From contig JACGWO010000001.1 of assembly GCA_034509735.1 (NCBI GenBank), forward strand, positions 28,771,966 through 28,835,965: a DNA stretch of 64,000 bases, in the 5' to 3' direction. The stretch comes from Sesamum alatum (Eukaryota > Streptophyta > Magnoliopsida > Lamiales > Pedaliaceae). Below the pieces are notes generated by a model, which had not been told where the DNA came from, searched no databases, and worked only from the letters and a program-made list of their open reading frames with translations. Below are positions 1-12,500 of this stretch, piece by piece (position 1 is the first letter of the stretch; each line of letters begins with the position of its first letter). The translations under genes were made by a program, and so were the position numbers.

Positions 1-773
1 ATTGTAATTCGAACTATTTTTCGTTGAACAATAATGGATAATTAAAATTCGTCTATATGAATTCATTTGAAACCTTTTATTGAAATTCAAATCGTTAATC
101 CAAATGTGGGAAAAGCATTTTTAGAGAACAATGACTCCATTTGTTGATATGCTGTTCTTAAAAAATTGATTTCCTTAAACAATTATTCACATATTAGACG
201 TGGTTCGTATATCAATCACAATTCACTCATGTAATAAATTGGGATAATTACACTGTCCTCCCCTGAGATACCTAATCAATTTAAATTGGAATAATCTAAC
301 CGATAAATCTATTTGTTAGACGAAAGCAAATCTCAGGAATATTAAATGTAATTTTTCGAACTATAAAGGATTTACGTGTAATTACACCAAACCTCAAAAG
401 AAGGCGTTGTAGTTATCCCATTTAAATTTGAGCAAACTGCACCAAAATCTAACTAAAATTCCAGCTTAAAAGATGCAAATATCAAGTTACTTTTTGACTT
501 CAGTAGTCACATAAAATGGCAATTCTGCAGTTCAAGAATCAACACCAGTAGGAAAAGATGCAGTTTTCAGGTGTTTGTGCATTGATTTAAGCCATAGCAG
601 CAGAATTGTGCATCACTTGTTCCTGCATGTTCAAGTTCTCCTCATACATGCCTAATATTCCATCATCAAATTCCTTAACTTCTAGTGAAGTTACGCTCCA
701 AGAATCTGTACTGTCACCGAACATGATTTGATGCAAATGGGATCGGTTTTGCTGTCATGAACGACATTAACTT
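1..773. other. Downstream flank of the aminotransferase gene
   Basis: This AT-rich stretch lies 3' of the aminotransferase stop codon and should hold its 3' UTR and terminator. I see no other gene, and no transposon end that I can define. Confidence 0.5.
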
Positions 774-3641
774 TTACTTCTTTGAATGCCGCGAACAGAA
801 AGCTTTCAATCTCTCAAGTCCGTCCCTGAGAGCAGCCAGCTCCACCGTAAAACTTAGGCGTAACCAGTTCTTTAGTCCCAATACGGATCCTGTACAACAT
901 TATATATTACTTGTCTGCAAATGCATAAAGACCATATCTCCAGCTCATCTTTCAGGCAACAACAACAATTTTAACCACCAAAATTAATGATGTTGTATTT
1001 GGATCGATGGATTTGGAGATAAGGATTTCAAATCCATAATAATAAATCTATTGTATTTGTTTCCATAATTCTATGTTATAATGGATTTCAAATCTTTCAA
1101 TTCTCATTTTGATTTATATTTAGTAGTATTGTGATAGATTTCATATTCTTTCGATATGAAGTCATTTGAAATCCTCTCTCCAAATCTGTCCATCCAAATG
1201 GAGCCTAGGCGAAAAATTGGCTAATATTGAGTATGGAAACTTTCTACTGCATTGGAACTTATGTAAGACGTCATTTTCGACATTCCTAACCTGGCAGAAC
1301 AAGAACTGATTCCTCGCTAGCAAGCTTAAGAGCGAAATCCATGTCATCCTCCACATCTTCCAACACCTGAAGATTTATCTTGACCTACAAAGTGGAGATT
1401 AATTTCGTGAACGCAAAGCAAGTTTAGTTGAAAATATCAGCCAAGTTTCTATTTAAGTCTCACCATTGTAGACATAGCTCCTTCTGGTTTGTGCGGGCAG
1501 GCGAGCGAAGGAATCTCAGTGAGTTTAGCGTAACATGTGTCCGCAGCTTCTCTAAGAGTATCGTTTGTTTTTGAAAAGAAACTCTTTGTTGATTTCCCAA
1601 GAATTTCAGGAAGTGCTCCCTGAAGATGGTTGTTTGCATGTGTTTTAGACAGTAATATTCGACAAGGATATTTTGAGAAGTCATATAGTAAATCAAGAGA
1701 TGTCTAAGCATAAATAAGATGAGTTGCGAAGATAACAAAAAAATAAGTTATACTCCCACTGCAGACATCCCAAAGTAAGATTTCATTTTGGAATGGAATG
1801 TTTTTTCTCCGAACGTCAGCCTCTCACTCTCAATCACTATTTTAAACAACAAAAGTGCAGCAAAATCCAAAACTTTCACTTTTCGAACTTTAATAAAAAA
1901 CTCGATGCCAAGTCAAACCAGGACAATAATTCTGGAATCAAGGGTGTACAATGTTGCAGAAACTCTTAACTTTGTTATATACCTGGATGAGAGTTGCAGG
2001 ATCCGCTGTAATGTTAAGATAGCTCTGAATGCAATCGGCAATCTGGCAAGATAATGAAAACCAAGTTAGAATAAATCTTTTAATACAGTAGAAATCGTGA
2101 ATATGTATTTCGTAAAGGGGGGAAGGTTGCTGAAGAAGATTAGAAAGAGAGGGAGATATAGACCCCAGTTTTATTAAGGATTCTGTTGGGATCAGTAACA
2201 GCTATCCAACCACACCGCCACCCCGGAATGAGCCACCTCTTCGATATGGTTCCCAGAGTAAGAACAGGAGTGACTGATCCGAAACTTCCCATCGGCACAA
2301 ACTTGTTACACCCGAAAACAAGATGGTTATAAACTTCATCTGCAATCAAAAGAATTCCTATCCTTTTTGCCACCTCCACAATCTTCAAAAATGAAAAAAT
2401 TATGTTAAACGTTAGCCACCCAAAAACTTATGCAAGAATTGAAACCACAATCATTTATCAGACAAGTCCCTCAACTCCACATTCCTTGTTACCTTCTGCA
2501 AATGTTCAGATTTGAAAACATTTCCACATGGATTTCCAGGGTTGATTACAACCATAGCAATAGTGTTATCATCTGCTAGAGCTTCCACAGCATCAAGATC
2601 AACCTCCCAGCCTCTATCGGGTAGGAGGTCAAAATGCCGAACCTCAAGATTGCTAAATGCAGCACGAGCTTCGTATAATGGATATCCTGGCCTAGGAAGT
2701 AATATGTTGGCGCCAGGACGAGCCAATACTGTTAATATAACCTCTATTGCATGATTAGCACCTGCAGTGAGAAAAACATCCTCCTTGGACAACTTATATG
2801 GAAGATCTTCACATAGATATTCTGCAACAGCCCTGTTATGCGATTAAGATATAAGCCCACTATTTTCAGTTGGGAATTACTTATACGTACATATGAACGA
2901 ATGATTTATCCTCAGAACTATGATGTAAATGAATATCCAACAAGAAATAAGATGAGATCAATAGTAAATACTTATCGTCGATAACTTAGTTTGGAAAACA
3001 TAGCTCTATTTACAATCACTCCATTGAAAGATCCCTATATACCCTTGCATAGCATTAAAGCAATGAATCCAATCACTCCATTGAAAGATCCCTATACACC
3101 CTTGCATACAACCAGCAATAAACCTGTGCCTAAATCAATACTTCAACCAAGAGCCCAGACAACATCCAAATAACAGCAACAAGAACCTACCAGATTAAGA
3201 TTCAAAACAAGTCCCTATTGCAATAAGAACAAAAGGGTGTAAACTGCTGGTTAATGAGACAAACATGCAAGAAAACAAGAATATTGGCGTCCATGCAAGA
3301 AGACATCACGCCACAAACACACACATACACCCAAACAAAAACAAAAAGGATAAAAAAAAATTGAAGAACATATTCATGAGCAACCTTCTCGCTGCAGAAA
3401 GACCAGCACCCGGAGCATAGCCATTGAACTGAGCGGAATGGAGGGCGGAGAGAAGGGCTTGTTCGGCAACAGGGGTAGTTCTGAAACTTGGGTAAGGTGA
3501 AGGGTCGCCATGGCCCAGATGGATAAGTGGCCTTTGCTCATTTTGTTTGAGATTTCCCTTTAATCTTTCAAGAGTATCTCTGATGGTCAGAGTCTGCTCT
3601 TTCTGGTTCTTGAAACCCCATTTCGCCAATTTCTTCTCCAT
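774..3641 (-). CDS. TAT: Tyrosine/nicotianamine aminotransferase-family PLP enzyme, seven exons
   Basis: Fold-type I PLP aminotransferase of the TAT/SUR1 group. Family members transaminate tyrosine and related amino acids or act as C-S lyases, usually in the cytosol. Exons on the minus strand, in order: 3385-3641, 2493-2832, 2164-2382, 1983-2042, 1464-1619, 1291-1384 and 774-889. All junctions are GT-AG and the total is 1242 nt, 413 codons plus stop, a normal family length. The start at 3641 gives an N-terminus with the family's KWGFK motif. Visible landmarks are [13 protein letters not shown] (exon 1), [11 protein letters not shown] and NPGNPCGNV (exon 2; the family usually has NPNNPCGNV), ADEVY and the PLP-lysine motif SKRW followed by PGWR (exon 3), and [12 protein letters not shown] near the end. 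There is no signal peptide. Substrate cannot be told from sequence. The family call is firm; TAT versus C-S lyase is open. Confidence 0.93.
991..1206. repeat. Short MITE in intron 6 of the aminotransferase gene
   Basis: The ends are inverted repeats of each other. The left end reads TATTTGGATcGATGGATTTGG and the right end, on the other strand, reads CATTTGGATGGACAGATTTGG, followed in both by GAGA and AGGATTT. The interior is AT-rich and non-coding. It sits entirely within intron 6 (890-1290), clear of both splice sites. The TSD is not clear, so the superfamily is uncertain; hAT-like or Harbinger-like are both possible. Confidence 0.6.
3014..3110. repeat. 57-bp tandem duplication in intron 1
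   Basis: The block starting AATCACTCCATTGAAAGATC at 3014 recurs at 3071, giving a period of 57 bp and two near-identical copies. It lies in intron 1 (2833-3384) of the aminotransferase gene. No function is evident. Confidence 0.75.
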
Positions 3642-3857
3642 TTTTCACTCTCTCTTTCTCTGACTAGTGCTGAGTTGTGAGTCTATCAGTCTGTGATTAA
3701 TTCTTCTCCGTAAGTTACAGTCAGAGTTCGAGAGGGTCAAATGAAAAGGACTCGAGAATGTAATAGGCAGTCACAGGCTGACTTACAGCCAAGCAGCGCC
3801 AGAGATTAGTGGAGCAAATTTATGAGGATTAAAGTCACACCAAATTGTTTACTTAAA
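3642..3857 (-). promoter_or_regulatory. Probable 5' UTR and proximal promoter of the aminotransferase gene
   Basis: This is the sequence immediately upstream of the start codon on the minus strand. It has a GA-rich run (CT-rich on the plus strand, 3646-3661), which is common in plant 5' leaders. No convincing TATA box could be fixed. A Mutator-like MITE begins about 215 bp upstream of the ATG and may bound the promoter. Confidence 0.35.
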
Positions 3858-4229
3858 AGGGTACACTATATTTACTTTTCAATATTTGATATAATTATGA
3901 ATACTCTTTTGATGTTTCACAAATTATAAATACTTTTTCAATTTTAATGGTCGTCTAACAACTAACTCAGTCCGTTAATTTCCGTTAGATATTCATACTT
4001 TGTAGTGAACTGACCTAAATGCGTTTGTTCATTATAAATTTAAAATTTATTTTTATTATGGGGTATTCATAATTTTTCAAACATTAAGAGGTATTCGTAA
4101 TTTTTTCAAACAATAAGAGGGTATTCGTAACTTTTCAAACAACAAGGGAATATTCATAGTTTTTTCAAAATAACAAGAGAGTATTTATAGTTATGTCAAA
4201 TCTCAAATGAACTTGTTGTATTTTATCCT
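3858..4229. repeat. Mutator-like MITE related to the ends of the 5.4-kb MULE
   Basis: The left end (AGGGTA...ATTATGAATACTC) and the inverted right end (AGGATA...ACTATAAATACTC) are degenerate inverted repeats of about 50 bp. The inner left part matches the left end of the MULE at 45550 in order: a block of attataaata type, then GGTC(A/G)TCTAACAAC, then TCCGTTA, then TGTAGTGAACTGAC or TTGTGAACTGAC. The right half has four degenerate repeats of about 37 bp with the core GTATTCGTAATTTTTCAAAC. No clean TSD was found. Confidence 0.6.
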
Positions 4230-4355
4230 AATTTATAATATTATTTCAAGAAAATAATTAGTTCGTTTTCCCAAAAAAAAAATGGAAAATCGTTATTTCT
4301 TTTTTCAAAGTAATCAAACACTACTAATAGTGATGGTTAAATGCAACCGATCTCC
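4230..4355. other. Short AT-rich spacer ending in the LINE target site
   Basis: Non-coding, with a poly-A run at 4272. Its last 15 bases (4341-4355, ATGCAACCGATCTCC) are the left copy of the target site duplication of the LINE that follows. Confidence 0.6.
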
Positions 4356-4554
4356 GGACCCCTAAATTTTATATTAAAATTGTTTGTTTGTGAAATAGAA
4401 TGCATGACATAGAAGACATTTTTCTCTGCATGAGAGTGGTTTCCCTCATATGTCCTAAGTTCGTGGTTGGTAGGTGGTCTTCTTATTTCTGGTTTTCTTT
4501 GTTCCTGGTCTTCTTATTCACTGTTTTGGTGTAGCTGTTTTTTTGTGTTTGTGA

Positions 4555-5790
4555 TCGGTCGGCACGGAAAGTGATAAATTGAAGCTTGATTCTGTCCTTT
4601 CTCTCACGGAGGAGGAAGCTACGGGGCCTGTTGTCCTGCTGTCGGAATGGAATAAGGGGTCGGATGCTACGGTTTGACGCTTGTTGGTCGCCTCTTATTG
4701 CATCACTCTGTTCATTTTGAGGCACTCAAAGATATGTTTGTTGCAGCTCATTCAGGTGGCTGGGGGTTATGATGCGGAAAAATCTCTGAAGGCCGTTCTG
4801 TCTTATGTTTAATCATATCTAGGATCTTCGCCATGTCCTTAACATGCGTCCGTGGGTTTTCGATCGTAATTTGGTTGTCTTGCAATCACTCACTCTGCAT
4901 GATGATCCTCGTTCGATGGTTTTAGACTAGTGTCCTTTTTTTGTCCATATACATGACCTCAACTATGGCTAACGATCGGTGGTGGTTGTTCGACATATTG
5001 GTATCTCCTAGGTGCATGGTTAGATGTTGAAAATGTGGAGAAGGATATGTCATGGTTTGAGAATGTGGGGATTCATCTGAACATCAACGTGGTTGCCCCT
5101 TTGAAACGTGCGTTGCGGATTTAGTCTAAGTCTGGGGAGTCTACTATAGTTCGTTTTCCGTATTAACATCTTCTTAACTTCTATTATCTCTGCGGCAAGT
5201 TAGGCCATATCAGTCGTTTTTGTGACCTTCGCTTCCAGGCGAATTTTTACTGACCCGGGACTGGACACTCTTTTTTGGTGCGGTGCTCCGTGCGACAGGC
5301 CTGATGCGATGACTTGGTGCCTCTTCTGACTCTATTCTACTGAACTATGTTTGGAGTGCCAGCAGTTCAGAGGGGGGTACTGGGGTTCAGTGAACGAGGT
5401 GCTCAAATATTTGGTTCTTTTCCGGGCGGAGCAGGATGGCGTGGGTTTGCGGCAGCGTCTGGTGACTCGTCAGTTGCTGCTCGTCGAACGATTATGGAGG
5501 GACATGTCTCGCAAGGGCAGTTGGCCGACGCTTACGGAACGAATGGAGGCCTGCGGTTCCATCAGTTTCGGGATGAGAGTTCGAACAGTTTTGGTTTGGA
5601 GTTTGGGCCTTATCTGGAATTGGGCCACAGATGTGGTCGGCTTGTGGTAGATGGGATGTTGGGCCACTTCCCAACTGAGCCAACTGCTGGGTTATCTGAT
5701 GTGTGTGGTCTCTAGACCATTTAATTTGGGTCCCCGCTCCTTAGACCCGGTTCAGGTCCAGCACCCAGTCAACCCTCAGTTTCTTCTTTT
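4555..5790 (+). pseudogene. LINE ORF1 (gag-like) remnant
   Basis: Plant LINE ORF1 is an RNA-binding chaperone protein. The start region reads LKLDSVLSLTEEEATGPVV around 4580-4640, typical of the first residues of these ORF1 proteins. A zinc-knuckle relic YLCGKLGHISRFC lies at about 5184-5222, with the first cysteine replaced by tyrosine. The 3' part (5347-5715) is open for 122 codons but glycine- and serine-rich, like the low-complexity tail of ORF1. Stops and frameshifts occur throughout, so no protein is expected. Confidence 0.7.
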
Positions 5791-7637
5791 GGATGTTGCT
5801 CTTTCTAGCAATTTTTCCACTCGCAGATGTTCCCCTGATAATCTCGACTCGGTCCCCTATCCCTGGTAACTCTCCGGCACTTGATCTGACTTCTCCTCTC
5901 TCCCCGTCGGTGACTATGGTGCCTTCCTCGCCGGCGTTAGTTGATGTTCTGTTGTTGGACCAGATCCCTTCTTCATCGGGTTTCGCTGGTGGTGGTCGAT
6001 TGGGTGTTTCTCGACGGCGTGGTTGCGGGCGAACTCGGGGGCGTGGGTGGGGGCGTGGACACTCCTGCCAAGGGTTGGGTATGGGTAGTAAGAGAGTACT
6101 GCCCAGCGCTTTCCATGTGGGTGTCTTGTCGCGGCCGCAGAAACGCCACCTCTGTCCGCGTCTCCGACGGATTCTGTTGTTCCATCGGCCGAGGTTGCTA
6201 TGCAACCCTGCGGGTCCTCATAAGTTGTATTGTGTGGAATTGTCATGGGTTAGGGGGTCCCGAGACAATCGACATCTGCATGAGCTCATTCGTGCTCACA
6301 ACCCTGTGCTCATATTTCTGTCAAAAATGAAGTTTCGTTGTACCAAGGTGGAGCGCCTCCGTGCTTCGCTTGAATTTTAATTGAATTTCAATTGATCCAG
6401 TGGGTTGGAATGGTGGCTTTTATTGATGTGGCGGAAGGATGTTGATGTCTCCCTCTTGAGCTTCTCCTATTATCATATTGATGCTTCAATCGTCTCTGCT
6501 GATAAACATTGGCGTTTCACTAGTTTTTATGAGGATCCGGAGGCTAGCAATCGTAAGTTGGGATGGGATATGTTACGTTCACTGCATGATTGTTCCTTGT
6601 TGCCTTGGTTGTGCAGTGGTGATTTCAACGCCACTCTATTTGAACATGAGAAAGACAGTAATGTACAGCTCCTGAATGGCAACTGAGGGACTTCGGTCAG
6701 GTATTGTTGGAGGTTCAACTGGATGATTTGGGTTTCATTGGGCCGTGTTTCACTTGGTGTAACCGACGTTTATGGCCAGATACGGTTAGATGCAGATTGG
6801 ATAAGGCAGTGGCTTCTCGATCTTGGAGGTCTCTGTTTCCTTCCTCCCAAGTACATAATTTGCCAACATCTTATTCTGATCATACTCCCCTGCTTATTCA
6901 GCTAGATCCTGTCCCGAATGGTTCAGTTCACATCTCTCCGCGACCGTTTCGATTTGAAGCATGTTAGGCTAGAGACGCAGAGTGTTCTCAAATTGTTTCG
7001 GGTGCATGGTCTATTAGTGCTGTGGGTGTATCTCCTTTGCCAGAGCTGGAGCGCTTGGGTACTTGCTCGGAGATGCTTGAGGGCTGGAGTCGGTGTAGAT
7101 ATCGGTCTGTCAAGAAACACATTAAATGGTTGGAGCTTCGCGTTTCAGAACTCCAATAGAGTGTGTTAACCTTGGGTGAGTGTGGAGAATTACAACAGCA
7201 CCGTGAGGAATTAGAAGTGATTCTTTCATATCAATCTCTCTGATAGCAACAACGAGCTAAGGCTCATTGGCTTGTAGGGGGGATCGTAACACAAAATTCT
7301 TCCATTCTCGTTCGTCTATACGAGCGCAGGCTAATAATATTTGACGTCTTCGGGACAAATCGGGTGACTAGCAGGCGAGTAAGGAGGACATTCATGGTAT
7401 TATTTCACGTTACTTCTCATAATTGTTTGTCTCAACATCTCCTACTGTGCATGATTTAGAGGCTGTGATGCAAGGTGTTGCTAATCGGATTTCAGGGATA
7501 CAGAACGAGGAGTTATGCTGACCGTTTGTGTCTGATAAGGTAAAGGTTGCACTTTTCTCTATGACCCCTCTTTCCTCTCTGGGCCTGGATGGATTCCCCC
7601 GTTCTTCTTCCAACGTTAATAGAATGTTGTTAGTCGG

Positions 7638-9676
7638 TGTAACGTAATGTGGATCGTCCTGGGAGAAAGCGCGTGCGGAAGCGGGATTTGTTAAAGTATA
7701 AACATAAAATAAACATGCATAAAACAACGGACTTAAAGAACCAATCAAGGGGTGTACCCTTGGATCTCCTGGGCGTTCGGTGTATCTTATGAATAATAGA
7801 AAAATAAGCATGCTTGATTTTATGGAGGCCATAGGGTTGGAACAAAAATGCTACAAATGTTACCTACCCATTGTAGACTTCTTCGTTCGGCCACACACGT
7901 TGTTCCATGTTTTTCCACCGAGATCCCCAACATAGGAATCCTCTAAATCGTCCACGCAATTCACCGGATCTTGATTTCCTCGTGCTAGCAAGAGCTCAAG
8001 AGGAAAAGGAGAAACAATCGACCAAACGCTATTAGTTTAACATGATTGATTGTTCAAGCGTTCCCTTGTATCAAAGACAAGAGAACATGAGATCTCTATA
8101 AAGTGGTGAGAGAGAGATGGACGAGAGATATGGAGAGAAAGGCGGCCATGGTGTGTCTGTGTGTGAGATGAGAGTTGTAGAGATTCTTATATGTGTGTGT
8201 GTGTGTGTGTGCTTGAGAATTTATAAGGAAGTGTTTTTCCTAATCCTACTCAAACTGTTTCAAAGAGGCACATTATACACAACTAGGACTTTGACCTAGT
8301 CAAATTCTAGTCAACCTAGGGTTTGATTAAGTCGAACTTAATCCTAGCCCTTCATCTCATCTAGTCCAAGATTCGATCTCGTCCGTCCATCCCTTGATGG
8401 GCTTTATGAAATGGAATTTTAAATCCTATTTAAATAGTCAAAACATTCCTAATGGGCTTGTAGTAAATATCAAATAAATACTTAAGCCAAAATTAATATT
8501 TCCATCTTCATTCTACTCAAAAGACGGAAATAGCCCTTCTCTTAATTCATAAATCTAATTCATGAACCAACCTTATTAATCCAATTAATATTTAAAGGCT
8601 TGACACTCCAAACAAGAACCAATTTAATCTAATTAATTGTTCGATCTCTCGGAATTAATTTCAAATTAATTCCTCCATTTCCGATGAATTGAGTGTGACT
8701 TTTTAGGTTCACCCTCAGCTAGACTTGGGTGAATTTTTAATCATCACATGATAGGAATTCGTCCTTCACCATGGGTGGCCGTCTAGCACCGATCCATGGC
8801 ACTAAGAGCTAGGTGAAATCATGGCGTGAACGTTTAAGTCCCACAGAGCATAGTCTAGGGTTATGGATCTTGGACGTCGGTACCCATCCTTGACTTAAGC
8901 CTATACTCGTTTACCTACTGAAACGTCACCGAGATCTTATCCCACTGTTTAGTCACTGTGGGCATAGATTTTATAGGGAACCAGTCTCAGAGTATAAGTG
9001 AGACACTACTGTCAACCATATGACAGGAGATGGATTCTGTCTTGGGACCGACTGTCCACACACATCTTGACTGCACTAGATAGTGCTCATAGCAACCTAG
9101 TCTCTCGAATTTGTAGCCTCACGCCAAACCTAAGATACATACATGGTGTGCATGTGACTAAAATAGTCCCTCAAGTCCGAGGAACAATCTCGTACTGTTG
9201 GAACTGGGAATGCAAGTCATACCGATCAACCTACTCAAGGTTCCCATATGACGGTTCCTGCGAGTCACCTCAGTCAACCGGTACCGAGCTGGCTAACCCA
9301 CTAATATTTCATGGACGATCCTCGTCACTAGTCGATGAAACGTGGCTGCAATCATTTAGTGCAAGTCTCAAATAGATCCTCGATACCCTATCTCGAGGTC
9401 GTTTGACTTGGAGTATTTCAGACTGATCCACAAAATCTGATTTCATGACTGTCAACCTATGCGTAGTCCAGCTTCTTGGATTAACCTTTCCGGTCTGTGG
9501 GCTTTGCTTGTGCATTGAACAATTATAGATATTGAACAGTAAGTGAACACAATCAAAGTACTAATTCCGTAACTGAACATCACTTTTTATTCAGAATGAA
9601 TTTATTTATACTACGAATGTCAGAAATAGGTTACATAAGCCTAATTAGATTGGCTTCATGGTCACCTATTCTAACA
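7638..9676 (-). mobile_element. Solo LTR A (Copia-type, 2.0 kb) with TSD GTCGG
   Basis: On the minus strand the LTR runs from TGTTAGAATAGGTGACC to ...CGTTACA, so it has TG...CA ends. The 5-bp direct repeat GTCGG flanks it exactly (7633-7637 and 9677-9681). Joining the flanks restores the LINE reverse transcriptase frame, which proves insertion. No internal region, primer-binding site or gene is present, so this is a solo LTR left by LTR-LTR recombination. A TATA-like box (TTATAAATT on the minus strand, 8217-8226) and a (GT)n run (8191-8210) mark the transcription start region. Confidence 0.9.
7746..7762 (-). other. LTR hairpin, copy A
   Basis: On the LTR sense strand this reads CAAGGG-TACAC-CCCTTG: a six-base-pair stem with a five-base loop, near the 3' end of the LTR. 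The same structure recurs at the same place in LTRs B, C and E (see the finding on the hairpin). Confidence 0.55.
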
Positions 9677-11990
9677 GTCGGCAGGTTACTGTTTGTGTTC
9701 TGCAAATTCTGAATACGGGTGAAATGCCTCCCAACCTGAATCACACAAACATTATTTTGATCCCCAAGGTTAAATCTCCGGAGTCGATTTCACAATTTAG
9801 GCCCATTAGTTTATGTAACGTGGTTTATAAACTTGCCTCAAAAGTCCTCACTAATAGGTTAAAATGCTGTTTAGATTCAGTTAGTTCTACCTCGCAATCT
9901 GAATTTGTCAATGGCCGGTTGATCTCGGATAATGTGTTACTAGTCTCTGAGTGTACTCATTATCTTTAAACTGCGGAAAAAGGGAGGAGGGGGTGGTTGG
10001 ATTTGAAACTAGACATGTCAAAAGCTTGTGATCGCATTGAGTTGTCTTTTGTGGAAGGGGTTCTTTTTGGATTTGGTTTTGCCGAGTCTTTCATTCGACT
10101 GATTATGCTTTGTATATCGTCGTTAGTTTCTCTTTTGTTCTCAACAGTGAGTAGTTTGGTTACATTGTGCCATCTCGTGGTATTAGGTAGGGTGATCCCC
10201 TCTTGCCTTATCTTTTTATTCTCTGCTCGGAAATTCGCAGTTTGATGTTACAAGAGTCCGAAATGAGTGGGTATATTCAAGGCATTGCAGTAGCTCGGTC
10301 AGCTCCTAAGGTGTCCCACCTCCTCTTTGCTGATGACTCCTTGCTGTTTTGCAAAGCTACGGACACTGAACTTATGTGTATCGGGGGGATTCTTAGTCGC
10401 TATGAGCGAGCTTCAGGCAAAACGGTCAATTATGCTAAGTCCGAAATTGTTTTCAGCCCCAACATCTTAGTTCCTCGACAACAGATTTTAACAGGTATTC
10501 TCAATGTCACTGTAGTGCCTGCACTTGATAAGTATTTAGGTTTGTCGTCTGTAATTGGGAGAAACAAAGCCGGTGTCATTCAGGGGCTGCATGAGAGAGA
10601 ATCTGGGAGAAATTGCTGGGCTTATCGGAAAAGTTCCTATCGAGTGTAGGTAAACAAGTCCTTATTAAGGTGGTACTCCAAGTTATCCCGTCTTATATTA
10701 TGCAGTGTTTTCTCCTCTCTAAGTCGTTGATTCGTGAGATTCAAGTAGCCATAGCTGATTTTTGGTGGAGCGCTCCCAAGTCAGTCCACATCCATTAGAT
10801 CGCTTGGGCCCGATTATGCAAACCGAAACAGGTGGGCGGACTTGGATTTAAAGACCTTTGCTATTTTAACTTAGCGCTATTGGCTAAACAAGCATGGCGT
10901 TTGTTGACTAATCCTGACAGCCTATTTGCTCGAGTTATGATAGCATACTACTATCCTTCAACTTCCTTTGCTGATGCTACTATTAGATATCTCCCTTCAG
11001 CTACATGGCGTAGCATTCTTGCAGCTAAGTTCCTAACGAATGTGGGTGGACGTTGGATTGTTAGGGATGGATCTTCAATTTGCCCTTGGTTGGCCCCATG
11101 GCTTCTAAGACCCTATCATTTTCGGCCTATCTCCCCTCAACCTTAGTCTTTGGATTATCTACAGTTACTGATCTCATGTTATCTTCTCAGAATGATTGGG
11201 ATACTGTTAAATTGAAATCTCCGTTCTGTGACGTAGATGTTCAGTGCATTCGGTCCATTCCTCTTGACGGTAGCACGGGCTCTGATTAGTTTGTGTGGCA
11301 TTATACCAAAACTGGCATGTTTACGGTTAAGAGTGCATATAAATTGGTTGTGAGTGAGCTGGCCCGCCTCTTGTCTGGCTCGCTGGAGTCGTCTGGTGTG
11401 CAACCAAATTTAGGTTGGGGTGTCTGCGGAATTCTTTGGTTCCGAGCAAGGTGAAGCATATGGTTTGGAAGTTGTGTAATGAGGCTCTTCTGCTTTCTCA
11501 GCCCCTGCAAAATCGTCATATGGACATTGTTAATCTATGCTCAGTGTGTGTGGGTTCGGCGGAGGATGCTGAGAACATTTTCCTCAGTTGCCCGTTTGCG
11601 CGACAATGTTGGGCCCTTGTGGACATTCCATGGCGTATCTATTTTGTTTGGGGGTCTTCGACAGAAGCTTGGTTACGGCGTCTTGCTGCATTTTGCTCGG
11701 TGGAATAGTTTCACTTGGCTCTCAATCTGATTTGGGCAATTTGGGGGCATCATAATGTGCTCTTATTTGAAGGAAAAGAGAGTTCCCCTGCTGCTGTTGT
11801 TTTATTTACTAAGTCCTACCTACATGTCTTCAAAGTAGTGCATTCTAGTAATCTTTATTTGCTAGATGTGTGATTTAGGGTCTTTGCGCCTATTCTTGTT
11901 GTATGGTTGGACCTTTTGAGTTCGTGTTTTTTAATGAAAGTTGTTATCTTTTCAGTCAAAAAAAAAAAAAAAAAAATGCAACCGATCTCC

Positions 11991-12500
11991 CTGTAAAAAT
12001 AATAATAAGAAAACGTTTTTTTAACAAAAGAAAGAGAAAATTCAACCCATTGGACTTTTATAGAACATGTTTGTTTGACATGAAATGACATCTTTTTTTA
12101 GGAATTGTCGAAAATCATGTCTATTTGTTTGATAATTTAATCTTAAATCAGAAAAAAAGAGTATATTCCGAAATTTTTTTGGGAATAAGCATAGAAAATT
12201 TGAAAATATAACATCTTAATATTTGGATGACCATTCCTTTCTTTTGAGAATCTATCAATAAGATATATAGATATTATTGTCGTTTACATCATGTATCTTT
12301 CTATAATATGTCTGTACAGTATGTTTAATATATATATACTTAAATATGTACAGTAACATTTTATTTTATTATAATAATTAATATATACTTACTTACACAT
12401 AAATATATATATAAGTATATGTTGTACTTGTATATACATGTGTATAAACAAATATATATATGTATATTGAGAATATTTTTGTCAACTTATTTAAATATAA
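11991..12500. other. AT-rich intergenic DNA
   Basis: Sequence after the LINE, rich in ATATAT runs, with no coding or transposon signature. Its last nine bases (12492-12500, TAAATATAA) are the left target site of the next element. Confidence 0.6.

Larger units (their letters stand above)
6219..11870 (+). pseudogene. LINE ORF2 (endonuclease, reverse transcriptase, zf-RVT) remnant, split by a solo LTR
   Basis: ORF2 nicks target DNA and copies the LINE RNA. The AP-type endonuclease opens with VWNCHGLGGPETI near 6229 and continues in shifted frames through SDHTPLLIQL near 6875. The reverse transcriptase begins before the solo LTR (7638-9676) and resumes at 9682 with QVTVCVLQILNTGEMPPNLN, then [29 protein letters not shown] and the catalytic LLFADDSLLFCKA near 10320. 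The C-terminal zf-RVT region includes CSVCVGSAEDAENIFLSCPFARQCW (11540-11610). At least ten frame breaks are present. It belongs to the same family as the antisense LINE at 36194-39719. Confidence 0.88.
4356..11975 (+). mobile_element. L1-type LINE, near full length, decayed, with 15-bp TSD
   Basis: The target site ATGCAACCGATCTCC occurs at 4341-4355 and again at 11976-11990, directly after an 18-base poly-A tail (11958-11975). This fixes both ends. Between them lie, in plus orientation, a 5' leader, an ORF1 remnant with a zinc knuckle, an endonuclease, a reverse transcriptase with FADD, and a C-terminal zf-RVT region, which is the order expected for plant L1 LINEs. The body is split by a solo LTR at 7638-9676. 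Without it the LINE is about 5.6 kb. Many stops and frameshifts make it inactive. Confidence 0.92.

Noticed and set aside
757..987. 76-codon plus-strand frame
   Set aside because: It is antisense to exon 7 of the aminotransferase and has no family signature.
5793..6380. 195-codon frame in the LINE
   Set aside because: It spans the ORF1/ORF2 border in mixed frames and reads as low complexity; the endonuclease signature lies in a different frame.
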